A stretch of 12,562 nucleotides of DNA from JBAZBO01 sp041671425 (GCA_041671425.1 JBAZBO010000021.1:1-12562), one strand, 5' to 3'; numbered from the stretch's first letter, positions 1-5,692 are shown. Numbers and translations are program-made. Notes: generated by a model not told the origin, from the sequence alone.

Positions 1-189
1 GAAGTAACGCTCAGAAGAAGGAAAACACCAAAAGGAATCGCGGCTGAAAAACTTCTGAGGGATGCGGGTTTCGAATTCTCAATCGTTGAACCTGAAAGAT
101 ACAACGTACCAATTCTCAGTTGGGGGAAGAGAAACTACGTTGGACTTCCTAGAATAAGGAGGCTGGTGAGGGGTCTTTGCGACAAGTAG
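1..189 (+). CDS. 3' end of a gene, possibly glutaredoxin-like (partial)
   Basis: Frame 1 is open from the left edge to a TAG at 187-189, giving the last 62 residues of a protein whose start lies outside the window. The protein is Arg/Lys-rich. Its segment TPKGIAAEKLL lines up without gaps with the CPYC-helix region of glutaredoxins, and is followed by a strand (FEFSIVEPE), a VPIL segment like the cis-Pro region, and YVGLPRIRRLV like the last strand and helix. If that alignment is right, both active-site Cys positions are replaced (T and G), so it would not be an ordinary redox enzyme. This is inference from a short fragment. That it is coding is supported by the open frame up to the edge and by the terminator-like hairpin just downstream. 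Confidence 0.6.
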   Translation, partial: EVTLRRRKTPKGIAAEKLLRDAGFEFSIVEPERYNVPILSWGKRNYVGLPRIRRLVRGLCDK

Positions 190-214
190 AACAGACCGTT
201 CACCCTACCACAGA

Positions 215-270
215 AAAGCCTGACAAAGCATGGGAACCCCCAACCATGTGCTCCTCTGTCAGGCTTTCTT
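215..270 (+). terminator. rho-independent terminator-like hairpin after the partial gene
   Basis: An 11-bp perfect stem (215-225 with 257-267, AAAGCCTGACA/TGTCAGGCTTT) encloses an inner 5-bp stem (229-233 with 244-248, CATGG/CCATG). A pyrimidine-rich tail (TTTCTTCCTT) follows. It sits about 25 bases after the stop of the partial gene and just before the tRNA-Asp promoter, as expected for a terminator separating two units. The tail is not a pure U-tract, so efficiency is uncertain. Confidence 0.65.
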
Positions 271-272
271 CC

Positions 273-300
273 TTGCCAAATTATCCAAATCATATAAAAT
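273..300 (+). promoter_or_regulatory. candidate promoter of tRNA-Asp
   Basis: TTGCCA at 273-278 resembles a -35 box, and TAAAAT at 295-300 (within TATAAAAT) a -10 box, with a 16-bp spacer. Transcription would begin near 307, eight bases before the mature tRNA 5' end. The -35 overlaps the tail of the preceding terminator. Called by eye. Confidence 0.5.
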
Positions 301-314
301 GCAATTAGTCTTAT

Positions 315-391
315 GGGGCCGTAGCTCAGCTGGTTAGAGCGCTTCCCTGTCACGGAAGAGGTCACGGGTCCGAGTCCCGCCGGCCCCGCCA
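315..391 (+). tRNA. tRNA-Asp(GTC)
   Basis: A full cloverleaf can be drawn. The acceptor stem is GGGGCCG/CGGCCCC, the D arm is GCTC/GAGC, and the anticodon stem is CTTCC/GGAAG around loop CTGTCAC, giving anticodon GTC (Asp). The discriminator is G388 and the CCA end is encoded (389-391). Two oddities are visible. The T loop reads TCCGAGT, so the nearly universal T at position 55 is C. The first T-stem pair (49-65) is an A/C mismatch. The 3' half is almost identical to that of the tRNA-Gly gene at 1048-1122. The anticodon and acceptor arms are intact, so I call it a gene and not a pseudogene. Confidence 0.93.
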
Positions 392-414
392 TAAGTCTGC
401 AACGTACAGGCTTA
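392..414 (+). other. hairpin directly after tRNA-Asp
   Basis: TAAGTCTG (392-399) pairs with CAGGCTTA (407-414), eight pairs with one G-U, closing a 7-base loop CAACGTA. It begins at the base after the tRNA CCA and is followed by an A-rich stretch with no U-tract. It could mark the 3' boundary for processing or act as a weak terminator. Apart from this hairpin and a Shine-Dalgarno-like site, nothing else is seen between the tRNA and the LysM gene. Confidence 0.4.
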
Positions 415-464
415 ACAAAAAACGCGCGTACATACTGCCCACAAAGTAGCAAAAATTAATCTCA

Positions 465-473
465 AAGGGGGTG
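465..473 (+). promoter_or_regulatory. Shine-Dalgarno-like site of the LysM gene
   Basis: AAGGGGGTG differs from the consensus AAGGAGGTG at one base, which can still pair as G-U with 16S rRNA. It lies about 12 bases before the ATG at 484, longer than usual. No other in-frame start lies closer upstream, so the ATG is kept. It is the strongest such site in the window; many other genes lack one. Confidence 0.45.
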
Positions 474-483
474 TCGGGTAAGT

Positions 484-978
484 ATGGCTACACCAAAAAC
501 AAATGGATCTGCCAAGAAAGACTTTCAGGCTTTTATCGTAGGCGGTATCTTTATCCTCGGTCTTGTATACGCCACATACAATTACTTCAACAAGAACAAA
601 TCCCTGCCAAAATCAGAGAACGAAGTGGTTAAAGAAGAGAAAAGCACAATAGACAAGATAAAGGATATGCTCTCATCCAGCACTGAAAGAGAAGAGGAAG
701 ATAAGGAGAATGAAAAGGAAAAGCCATTGGGTACTGGAGGGTCAATAGAACCTGAAAGCGGCCCAGTCTGGACAGCTACAGATTATGCAGAAGGAGACAT
801 TGATGAAGGGAATTATACAGTGAAGACTGGAGACACTTTGTGGGAGATCGCTGAAGCAGTTTACGGAAATGGTTCTGAGTGGGTAAGGATACTGAATGCA
901 AATTCAGGAGATATCGGATTTCTGCCAAACGGGTCACAAGCTTTGATAGTCCCCGGGCAGGTATTAGCAATTAACTGA
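484..978 (+). CDS. membrane-anchored LysM domain protein
   Basis: A 164-residue protein. A short polar N-terminus precedes one hydrophobic segment at about residues 15-33. A highly charged Glu/Lys-rich linker follows (about 40-82), then a Ser/Gly-rich stretch. A C-terminal LysM domain covers about residues 110-164, beginning NYTVKTGDTLWEIAEAVYG and ending with VPGQVLAIN. LysM modules bind N-acetylglucosamine-containing glycans, usually peptidoglycan. The layout suggests a protein held in the cytoplasmic membrane whose LysM module reaches the wall across a flexible linker. No catalytic domain is present. It stands alone between two tRNA genes, ends in TGA, and is followed by two hairpins. The LysM call is firm; the exact role (wall tethering or scaffold) is inference. 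Confidence 0.9.
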   Translation: MATPKTNGSAKKDFQAFIVGGIFILGLVYATYNYFNKNKSLPKSENEVVKEEKSTIDKIKDMLSSSTEREEEDKENEKEKPLGTGGSIEPESGPVWTATDYAEGDIDEGNYTVKTGDTLWEIAEAVYGNGSEWVRILNANSGDIGFLPNGSQALIVPGQVLAIN

Positions 979-979
979 A

Positions 980-999
980 CTTTTTGATCGATCAAAAGG
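980..999. repeat. 16-bp perfect palindrome TTTTGATCGATCAAAA
   Basis: Bases 982-997 form a perfect palindrome centred on GATCGATC. With a C-G and a T-G pair outside, it can fold into an 8-pair hairpin with a TCGA loop. It starts four bases after the LysM stop codon. It could be part of a double terminator with the next hairpin or a protein-binding operator. The sequence does not decide between them. Confidence 0.5.
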
Positions 1000-1005
1000 T
1001 ACTAG

Positions 1006-1029
1006 CCCTCCGTCTAAGGCGGAGGGTTT
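1006..1029 (+). terminator. terminator-like hairpin after the LysM gene
   Basis: CCCTCCG (1006-1012) pairs with CGGAGGG (1020-1026) around a 7-base loop. The stem is GC-rich and perfect, but only three T follow, so the U-tract is weak. The last T and following G belong to the extended -10 proposed for tRNA-Gly, so terminator and promoter are fused. Confidence 0.6.
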
Positions 1030-1037
1030 GGTATGAT
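1029..1037 (+). promoter_or_regulatory. candidate extended -10 promoter of tRNA-Gly
   Basis: TGGTATGAT fits the extended -10 form TGnTATAAT with one mismatch. No -35 box is evident at the expected distance, which falls inside the terminator stem. The predicted start is near 1044, four bases before the mature tRNA end. Called by eye. Confidence 0.5.
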
Positions 1038-1047
1038 TAATAGGCAT

Positions 1048-1122
1048 GCGAGCGTAGTTCAGTGGTAGAACGCTTCCTTCCCAAGGAAGAGGTCACGGGT
1101 TCGAGTCCCGCCGCTCGCTCCA
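1048..1122 (+). tRNA. tRNA-Gly(CCC)
   Basis: The acceptor stem is GCGAGCG/CGCTCGC, the D arm GTTC/GAAC, and the anticodon stem CTTCC/GGAAG with loop TTCCCAA, giving anticodon CCC (reads GGG). The T loop is the standard TTCGAGT, the discriminator is T1119 and the CCA is encoded (1120-1122). The first T-stem pair is A/C, the same mismatch as in tRNA-Asp. A Nudix gene begins 16 bases downstream and its best Shine-Dalgarno candidate starts at the final A of the CCA, so the two are probably cotranscribed. Confidence 0.95.
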
Positions 1123-1138
1123 GGAAAGTGGTAGCTCA

Positions 1139-1576
1139 ATGGACAACCTAAATAGACCAAAAGTAGGAATAGGTATATTCGTATTTAAGGATGGTAAATT
1201 CATAATGGGTTGTAGGAGAGGTTCCCACGGAGAGGGAACTTGGTCTGTACCTGGGGGGCATCTGGAATTCGGGGAAACAATTGAACAAGGAGCAAGAAGA
1301 GAAGTGATGGAAGAAACAGGGCTCACCATAAAGAACGTGAAAATAGCAGGAATAACCAACGACATATTTCACAACGAGAAAAAACATTACGTCACTGTCT
1401 GGGTGACCAGCACATGGAGAAGCGGAACAGCAAAAATAATGGAACCAGATAAATTTCGACAGCTGGAGTGGCGTGACTTTGGAACCCTACCAGAAGCACT
1501 CTTTTTGCCATGGGAGCAGTTACTTAAATCAGACTTCATCAGCAATATAAAGACCCTTGAATCTGAAAGCAAATAA
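1139..1576 (+). CDS. Nudix hydrolase (MutT/NUDT15-like)
   Basis: A 145-residue single-domain protein with a complete Nudix box at residues 40-62: G40, E46, R54-E55, E58-E59 and G61 fit GX5EX7REUXEEXGU exactly. Nudix enzymes cleave X-linked nucleoside diphosphates using Mg2+ held by the box glutamates. The flanking GTWSVPGGHLEFGE and the CRRGSHGEG segment resemble the NUDT15/MutT-type branch that acts on (deoxy)nucleoside triphosphates, so nucleotide-pool sanitation is likely; the substrate is inferred. The ATG is chosen because the first strand (PKVGIGIFVF) follows directly, as in the family. AGGAAAG overlapping the tRNA-Gly CCA is the only ribosome-site candidate. Its stop codon is two bases from the start of the YbaK-type gene, so they form one unit. 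Confidence 0.93.
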   Translation: MDNLNRPKVGIGIFVFKDGKFIMGCRRGSHGEGTWSVPGGHLEFGETIEQGARREVMEETGLTIKNVKIAGITNDIFHNEKKHYVTVWVTSTWRSGTAKIMEPDKFRQLEWRDFGTLPEALFLPWEQLLKSDFISNIKTLESESK

Positions 1577-1578
1577 CC

Positions 1579-2079
1579 TTGATACACCATACCAATTCAA
1601 CAACCAGCCAGATAATCAAAATCCTAGAAGACTGGGGATGCTGGTTTGAGACATTCGAACATGGGCCCGTTAGGACGAGCGAAGAAGCCGCAAAGGTACG
1701 AAGCGGTTATTCACTAAAACAAGGAGCAAAGGCCATGCTGGTCAAGGTTAAACTAAGAACCAATGAAACAAAGTACATGATGCTAGTCCTTCCCGGAGAC
1801 CTGCGGTTCGACAAGGCAAAGGTTAAGCAGCTTTACGACGCAAAAGACTTTGGGATGGCCACAGAGGATGAAGTGAGAGAAATTACGAAAGGGGTTGAGC
1901 CTGGCGGCGTTCCCCCATTCGGAAATCTATTCAATATCGAGATCATTGCGGACCCAAAGCTTTTTGAGAATGAAAAGATAATATTCAATGCTGGTAGTAA
2001 ATCATTCTCGATTGCTATGATGTCCTCTGACTACAAAGATATAGTCAACCCCAAGATATTACCCATCTCACTGAATTGA
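1579..2079 (+). CDS. YbaK/EbsC-type aminoacyl-tRNA deacylase
   Basis: A 166-residue protein matching the YbaK/prolyl-tRNA-synthetase-associated fold (PF04073), which hydrolyses mischarged tRNA in trans (for example Cys-tRNA-Pro or Ala-tRNA-Pro). Visible marks are HGPVRTSEEAAKVR (28-41), the conserved Lys in QGAKAMLVK (K51), LPGDLRFD (71-78) and the glycine/proline loop GVEPGGVPPFG (105-115). The start is TTG at 1579, two bases after the Nudix stop. The next ATG is far inside the domain, and family members begin near here, so TTG is preferred. No Shine-Dalgarno site is clear, so translation is probably coupled to the upstream gene. Which mischarged tRNA it corrects cannot be read from the sequence. 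Confidence 0.92.
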   Translation: MIHHTNSTTSQIIKILEDWGCWFETFEHGPVRTSEEAAKVRSGYSLKQGAKAMLVKVKLRTNETKYMMLVLPGDLRFDKAKVKQLYDAKDFGMATEDEVREITKGVEPGGVPPFGNLFNIEIIADPKLFENEKIIFNAGSKSFSIAMMSSDYKDIVNPKILPISLN

Positions 2080-2091
2080 AGAGGTTCAATT
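2074..2091. other. AT-rich hairpin at the YbaK/PAP2 junction
   Basis: AATTGAA (2074-2080) and TTCAATT (2085-2091) form a 7-bp stem with a GAGG loop. It covers the YbaK-type stop codon and the proposed -35 box of the PAP2 gene. It is too AT-rich and lacks a U-tract for a confident terminator; an operator is equally possible. Confidence 0.35.
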
Positions 2092-2104
2092 GTTTATGTA
2101 TAGT
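2076..2104 (+). promoter_or_regulatory. candidate promoter of the PAP2 gene
   Basis: TTGAAG (2076-2081) and TATAGT (2099-2104) are separated by exactly 17 bp. Transcription would begin near 2111, leaving a leader of about five bases before the ATG at 2116. The weak AAGG at 2106-2109 would then lie at or before the transcript start and not serve as a ribosome site. Confidence 0.5.
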
Positions 2105-2115
2105 TAAGGCAAATC

Positions 2116-2757
2116 ATGAAAAAAGGATCTTATCTGCTCATCCTAACTTTCTTACTGGCTTCACTTGGTGTACTCATATATTTCTACACCCTTGAGGAAC
2201 ACGTCATCAGCGCCAATATATACCTAAGCAAAACCCTGCAGGCAGGCTTACACCCATTTGTTCCGCTTCTAAGAGTGATTTCATCAGTAGAGTACTTCAT
2301 CATCCCCATGTCATACGTTCTTCCTTTTTATTTCTATTTTAAAAAACAGAAGTTGTTAACGGCGCTGACTTTCCTATCTGCATCATCCTGGATAGTGGGG
2401 AGAATCTTGAAAGAGTTCTTCCTAGGTCCCTGCCCAGGAGTTGACATAGTGAATCACCTATACCCAATGTTCGGTGGATTGGAACGCTTCTTCAGGACTC
2501 AATGCTTCCCATCAGGACACGTGTTCGACTATGTTTCCATCCTAGGTATGAATCTATACCTTTGCAGGAAGGTTTTCAGAAAGGACAAATTCCAGATCGT
2601 AAACATTCTATTGACCGTCTTCATTATTTCCACCATTGGGCTTTCAAGAGTGGCTTTGGGGGCTCATTGGGTGACAGATGTAGTGGCAGGATACTTATTC
2701 GGAGGCGCTTGGCTGTCACTTTTGATATACTTCTACCGTCAACTTTCAAAAGACTAG
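2116..2757 (+). CDS. PAP2-family membrane phosphatase
   Basis: A 213-residue integral membrane protein with about five or six hydrophobic segments. It carries the PAP2 phosphatase signature: PSGH at residues 132-135 and SRVALGAHWVTD at 177-188 (SR, H184, D188). The first motif, normally Kx6RP, reads K99-x6-C106-P107, so the phosphate-binding Arg is Cys. The family dephosphorylates lipid phosphates such as undecaprenyl pyrophosphate, phosphatidic acid or phosphatidylglycerophosphate. A role in recycling the undecaprenyl carrier would suit the glycan genes further on, but this is inference. The stop codon is one base before tRNA-Thr, and an extended -10 for that tRNA may lie within the last codons. 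Membership is clear; activity is less sure because of the Cys. Confidence 0.88.
   Translation: MKKGSYLLILTFLLASLGVLIYFYTLEEHVISANIYLSKTLQAGLHPFVPLLRVISSVEYFIIPMSYVLPFYFYFKKQKLLTALTFLSASSWIVGRILKEFFLGPCPGVDIVNHLYPMFGGLERFFRTQCFPSGHVFDYVSILGMNLYLCRKVFRKDKFQIVNILLTVFIISTIGLSRVALGAHWVTDVVAGYLFGGAWLSLLIYFYRQLSKD
2723..2731 (+). promoter_or_regulatory. candidate extended -10 of tRNA-Thr inside the PAP2 gene
   Basis: TGATATACT matches TGnTATAAT except for one base and lies in the last ten codons of the PAP2 gene. The predicted start is near 2738, about 21 bases before the mature tRNA end. No -35 is evident. Alternatively the tRNA is made only by read-through from the PAP2 promoter. Confidence 0.4.
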
Positions 2758-2758
2758 T

Positions 2759-2834
2759 GCCGATGTAGCTCAGTTGGTAGAGCAAGCCCTTCGTAAGGGT
2801 TAGGTCGTCGGTTCGATCCCGACCATCGGCTCCA
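2759..2834 (+). tRNA. tRNA-Thr(CGT)
   Basis: The acceptor stem is GCCGATG/CATCGGC, the D arm GCTC/GAGC, and the anticodon stem AGCCC/GGGTT (one G-U) with loop TTCGTAA, giving anticodon CGT (reads ACG). The T arm GTCGG/CCGAC is perfect with loop TTCGATC, the discriminator is T2831 and the CCA is encoded (2832-2834). It is squeezed between the PAP2 stop codon (one base away) and the stop of the convergent minus-strand gene (eight bases away). Confidence 0.96.
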
Positions 2835-2842
2835 TTACTATT

Positions 2843-3475
2843 TCAATCAAGTTCCAATCCTTGGATCTTTGTAAGGTCATCATATCTACCTTCTTTACTT
2901 CTCCACCCATTGAAAAATCCCCACTCATCCCATTTCCATACGGCCATATGCCTTCCTTCACACTCCCTGCCATAAGAGTATTCACCTTCAATTACTACTA
3001 GCTCATTCTCTCCGTCATCATCAATATCTAAAATATCAAACTGGCAATTGGGCCTCCCAAGATTGGATGACTGCCAGACAGATTGCACTTCACCCCCAAC
3101 CAGATCAAAGACAAAAAGATGGTTTTTTACACTGGGGTCATTGTTCGTAACCCAAAAAGGTTTCGAACCTCCATAATTTCCCGGTTTCCATACAGAGAGA
3201 TTAATATCTTTGTTGCCATCGTTATTGGAATCAGCCAGAACAAATCCGTCCACCCACCAATCTTTTGGGGTGATCCAGATTTTCTTCTGACCCTGATATA
3301 TCTCTAAACCCCCCAAACTCAGGATATAAGTTTCTTCTTGTTTGTCATTGTCCAGGTCTGCAAACTCAACTATCCTGTGTGTTCCAGGCAAAAAGGTACG
3401 ATATTGCAATATTCCAGCAACAAAAAGGACAATGAAAGATATCATGATGATTATTATTAGGAATCTTCGAAACAT
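2843..3475 (-). CDS. membrane-anchored protein with DxDxDG (VCBS/FG-GAP-like) repeats
   Basis: A 210-residue protein. An N-terminal hydrophobic segment (about residues 5-24) is a signal anchor. The rest is predicted to be outside the cell and contains three acidic loops of the calcium-binding DxDxDG type found in VCBS/FG-GAP beta-propeller repeats: DLDNDKQEE (40-48), DSNNDGNKD (82-90) and DIDDDGENE (150-158). The first loop lacks the Gly. Each is followed by a short beta-like stretch (for example TYILSL, INLSVW, LVVIEG). Three repeats are too few for a full seven-bladed propeller, so it may be a partial propeller or pair with another protein. It starts three bases after the stop of the DUF3160 gene and has no visible Shine-Dalgarno site, so it is very likely cotranscribed and coupled. 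No enzymatic motif is seen. Confidence 0.82.
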   Translation of the reverse strand: MFRRFLIIIIMISFIVLFVAGILQYRTFLPGTHRIVEFADLDNDKQEETYILSLGGLEIYQGQKKIWITPKDWWVDGFVLADSNNDGNKDINLSVWKPGNYGGSKPFWVTNNDPSVKNHLFVFDLVGGEVQSVWQSSNLGRPNCQFDILDIDDDGENELVVIEGEYSYGRECEGRHMAVWKWDEWGFFNGWRSKEGRYDDLTKIQGLELD

Positions 3476-3478
3476 TCG

Positions 3479-5677
3479 TTAGTTAGAAGTAAAAGCCGAG
3501 GTCCAATCTGGGAGGGCTGGGGCTTTTTCACTACTGAGCATTCCTCTCCAGGCCTCATCCGTCAATCTATCTGAAATAGGCTGTGTAAATTCGTAATAAG
3601 AATACACTCCACCCTCTGCGATCCTAAAACTCCCATCAACCGGTACCAAGACCACTATCCTGGAAATATAGCCTGTAGCCTCCTCCAAAACCTCTCCGTT
3701 AGGATCTGTAGCCACATCGGCAACAAGGGCAGCGGGATTATCGTCTAGATATTGCATTTGATTTATCCCAGTCTTGTTTATCTCTTCTTTGTTGACCTCA
3801 TACCAAAAATGCTCTATCTGGCCACCATAAGATCTTATAAGTTCAAATTCTTCATCAGTGAGTTTCTGGTTATTGAGCTCCTTTTCAGAGATTGTCTTTA
3901 GGGACGTAGCTAACTGCTCCATTTTGTTCAAGTTATCCTTCATAGCAGATTCCAATAATCCACGTGATTCCAAACCCTCACTGGTCATCCTTATCAACGA
4001 GGCGAGTCTAGAATACACATCCGGATTAGGTTCAACATATCCCCTATCATCCTTCTCCTCAGGAGGGCCACCTCCAAGCTCGGCATACGCCTGCTTTGCA
4101 TAAAGGATAGTGTCGTGCTTTAGCTCTGTCCAACTCCCCAGAAACGTGTTTAGCTCTTTCCTGGCCCAAGCATAGTTTTGCATAAAATCAGGATATCCCT
4201 CAACCTTTTCCTCAGTAAGCGGTTTAAGGGCATACATCCAACCCCAGTACAAATTTTGATTCCAGGTCTCCTCAGAAAGGGATCCTATGTAGGTCTGCAT
4301 CTTCTCCATATTCTCTGAATAACCCTTGTAAGAGGTCTCCCCCATCTCCTCAAGAATTACCAACGCCTCCTTGGATCCAAAGGCCGCAGGTATGTCCATA
4401 CCTTTGGGTAGCATCCTGCCGGCAACCTCTCTGTCCATAAGTCTTTGGAAAACGGAAGCGTCTATGGTAAATCTCTGGCCCATAAACCTGAAACCCTTTA
4501 TCTCTTTTTCTCTATCGGGCTGTATGGCTGCGTTGAATATTGGAATAGAATTGATCTGTGGAGGATCCAAAGACGCTGTCTCCTTTACAAACGCGGAAAA
4601 CTTTCCGTCATCACTCGAAATATTATTCACACTGGCATTATCACCATATATCTTTGTTACAAGTTCTTTAAATTGTGGATAAGCTATATCATCACTCTTT
4701 CCTACAAAGAAATTCACGGGATCATATATTTTGTCCCAACTCTCCTGGTTGCTCTTTTCATTAAGCGCCAAAGTTATAAGAACCGCCGATTTGATCTCAT
4801 CCTCATTCTTCAATCTGAAGCCCATTCGTCCATACCACATCATTGATTTGAAATAATCCTCCAATTGATCAGACTTTGTGTAGTGACCTCTTGGGACATA
4901 CTGTGAGTAGTCCTCCTTCAAAGCCTCTAGCCCCAGTACACCCTGTGGTGTCTCCATAGCCACATCCTTACCACTTCCAATATTCATTAAGGGCGCTTCA
5001 GCTATACCTTTGTGGGCATCAATCAACCCAAGTTCTTTTTCAACTTCGGATTTCACTAAAGATGGAATAGTCGTAGTGGGCTCTATGAGCTTGCTGCCTA
5101 CTGCAAAAAACCCCACATTTCTCCTGGCAGCATTTTCCCATTCCCCACCTTTTAGAGACTCATACTGCGCAAGTGCATTAGACAACATACGTGAACTCAG
5201 ATTTTTCAGCTCCACAATGAGCATTTTCTCCTCAGTCTTCTCAAGTAGGTAGTTGAACATCAAGTGGAAATTGTGAAGGAGCGAGTCCGTTGTGATGAAA
5301 TTGGGAGTGTAGTCATATCTATTGGATTCATAGATAGGATAAAACTCTTTGTATGTACTTGGGATAACGACAAATCCATTCTTGAGAAAGATCTCTTTAC
5401 CATCTGAGTTATAACCTGAGGCACTTATGGCATTTCTCCACTCAGCACTCATTTTGTAACCCGACTCTCTGGAATCCATGCCAAATGTCGTCTCTTTCTG
5501 TCCTTGGGTTGTTTGATCTAACACACCTTTCTGTACAAAAAGAAAATAGACAACGATCGATAGAACCAAAAAAGCCACGAAAATACCCATAACAAGTAAC
5601 ATTTTTCTCTGTCGAGGAGATTTTGAAGAGGGTAAAGTCGGAGCTTGAGTATCAATCAATGTATTCTGTTCGTTCAT
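3479..5677 (-). CDS. DUF3160 family protein, membrane-anchored
   Basis: A 732-residue protein. A polar N-terminal tail of about 25 residues is followed by a hydrophobic segment (about 26-48). The remainder, predicted to be extracytoplasmic, resembles the DUF3160 family (PF11369). Family-like stretches include TPNFITTDSLLHNFHLMFNYL (about 124-144), a WARKELNTFLGSWTELKHD block in the middle, and the GGGPPEEKDD-to-PNPDVYSRLASL region with its charged neighbourhood. I know no biochemical function for DUF3160 and see no catalytic signature. The family is often met in uncultivated bacteria and some archaea, which supports the lineage guess. The ATG at 5677 is supported by the topology of the N-terminus. 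Upstream is a weak AGAGAAAT and an extended -10 that would give a leader of about nine bases. It forms a pair with the DxDxDG-repeat gene downstream. Confidence 0.88.
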   Translation of the reverse strand: MNEQNTLIDTQAPTLPSSKSPRQRKMLLVMGIFVAFLVLSIVVYFLFVQKGVLDQTTQGQKETTFGMDSRESGYKMSAEWRNAISASGYNSDGKEIFLKNGFVVIPSTYKEFYPIYESNRYDYTPNFITTDSLLHNFHLMFNYLLEKTEEKMLIVELKNLSSRMLSNALAQYESLKGGEWENAARRNVGFFAVGSKLIEPTTTIPSLVKSEVEKELGLIDAHKGIAEAPLMNIGSGKDVAMETPQGVLGLEALKEDYSQYVPRGHYTKSDQLEDYFKSMMWYGRMGFRLKNEDEIKSAVLITLALNEKSNQESWDKIYDPVNFFVGKSDDIAYPQFKELVTKIYGDNASVNNISSDDGKFSAFVKETASLDPPQINSIPIFNAAIQPDREKEIKGFRFMGQRFTIDASVFQRLMDREVAGRMLPKGMDIPAAFGSKEALVILEEMGETSYKGYSENMEKMQTYIGSLSEETWNQNLYWGWMYALKPLTEEKVEGYPDFMQNYAWARKELNTFLGSWTELKHDTILYAKQAYAELGGGPPEEKDDRGYVEPNPDVYSRLASLIRMTSEGLESRGLLESAMKDNLNKMEQLATSLKTISEKELNNQKLTDEEFELIRSYGGQIEHFWYEVNKEEINKTGINQMQYLDDNPAALVADVATDPNGEVLEEATGYISRIVVLVPVDGSFRIAEGGVYSYYEFTQPISDRLTDEAWRGMLSSEKAPALPDWTSAFTSN

Positions 5678-5692
5678 ATTTCTCTACTGAAA

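Noticed and set aside
135..452. Minus-strand open frame of 105 codons
   Set aside because: It runs antisense across the partial gene, the terminator and tRNA-Asp, which explain the sequence better.
315..1122. tRNA-Asp and tRNA-Gly as direct repeats or attachment sites of an inserted element
   Set aside because: The similarity is ordinary tRNA homology, and no integrase or other mobility gene lies between or near them.
1048..1122. Evidence for the UGA=Gly genetic code because of an extra Gly tRNA
   Set aside because: The anticodon is CCC, not TCA, and several genes here end in TGA at the expected place.
2502..2768. Second plus-strand frame within the PAP2 gene
   Set aside because: The overlapping frame carries the PSGH and SR-H-D motifs; this one is a shifted reading running into tRNA-Thr.
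4445..4846. Plus-strand open frame of 133 codons inside the DUF3160 gene
   Set aside because: It is antisense to a well-supported long gene, has no ribosome site or domain, and overlaps another such frame.
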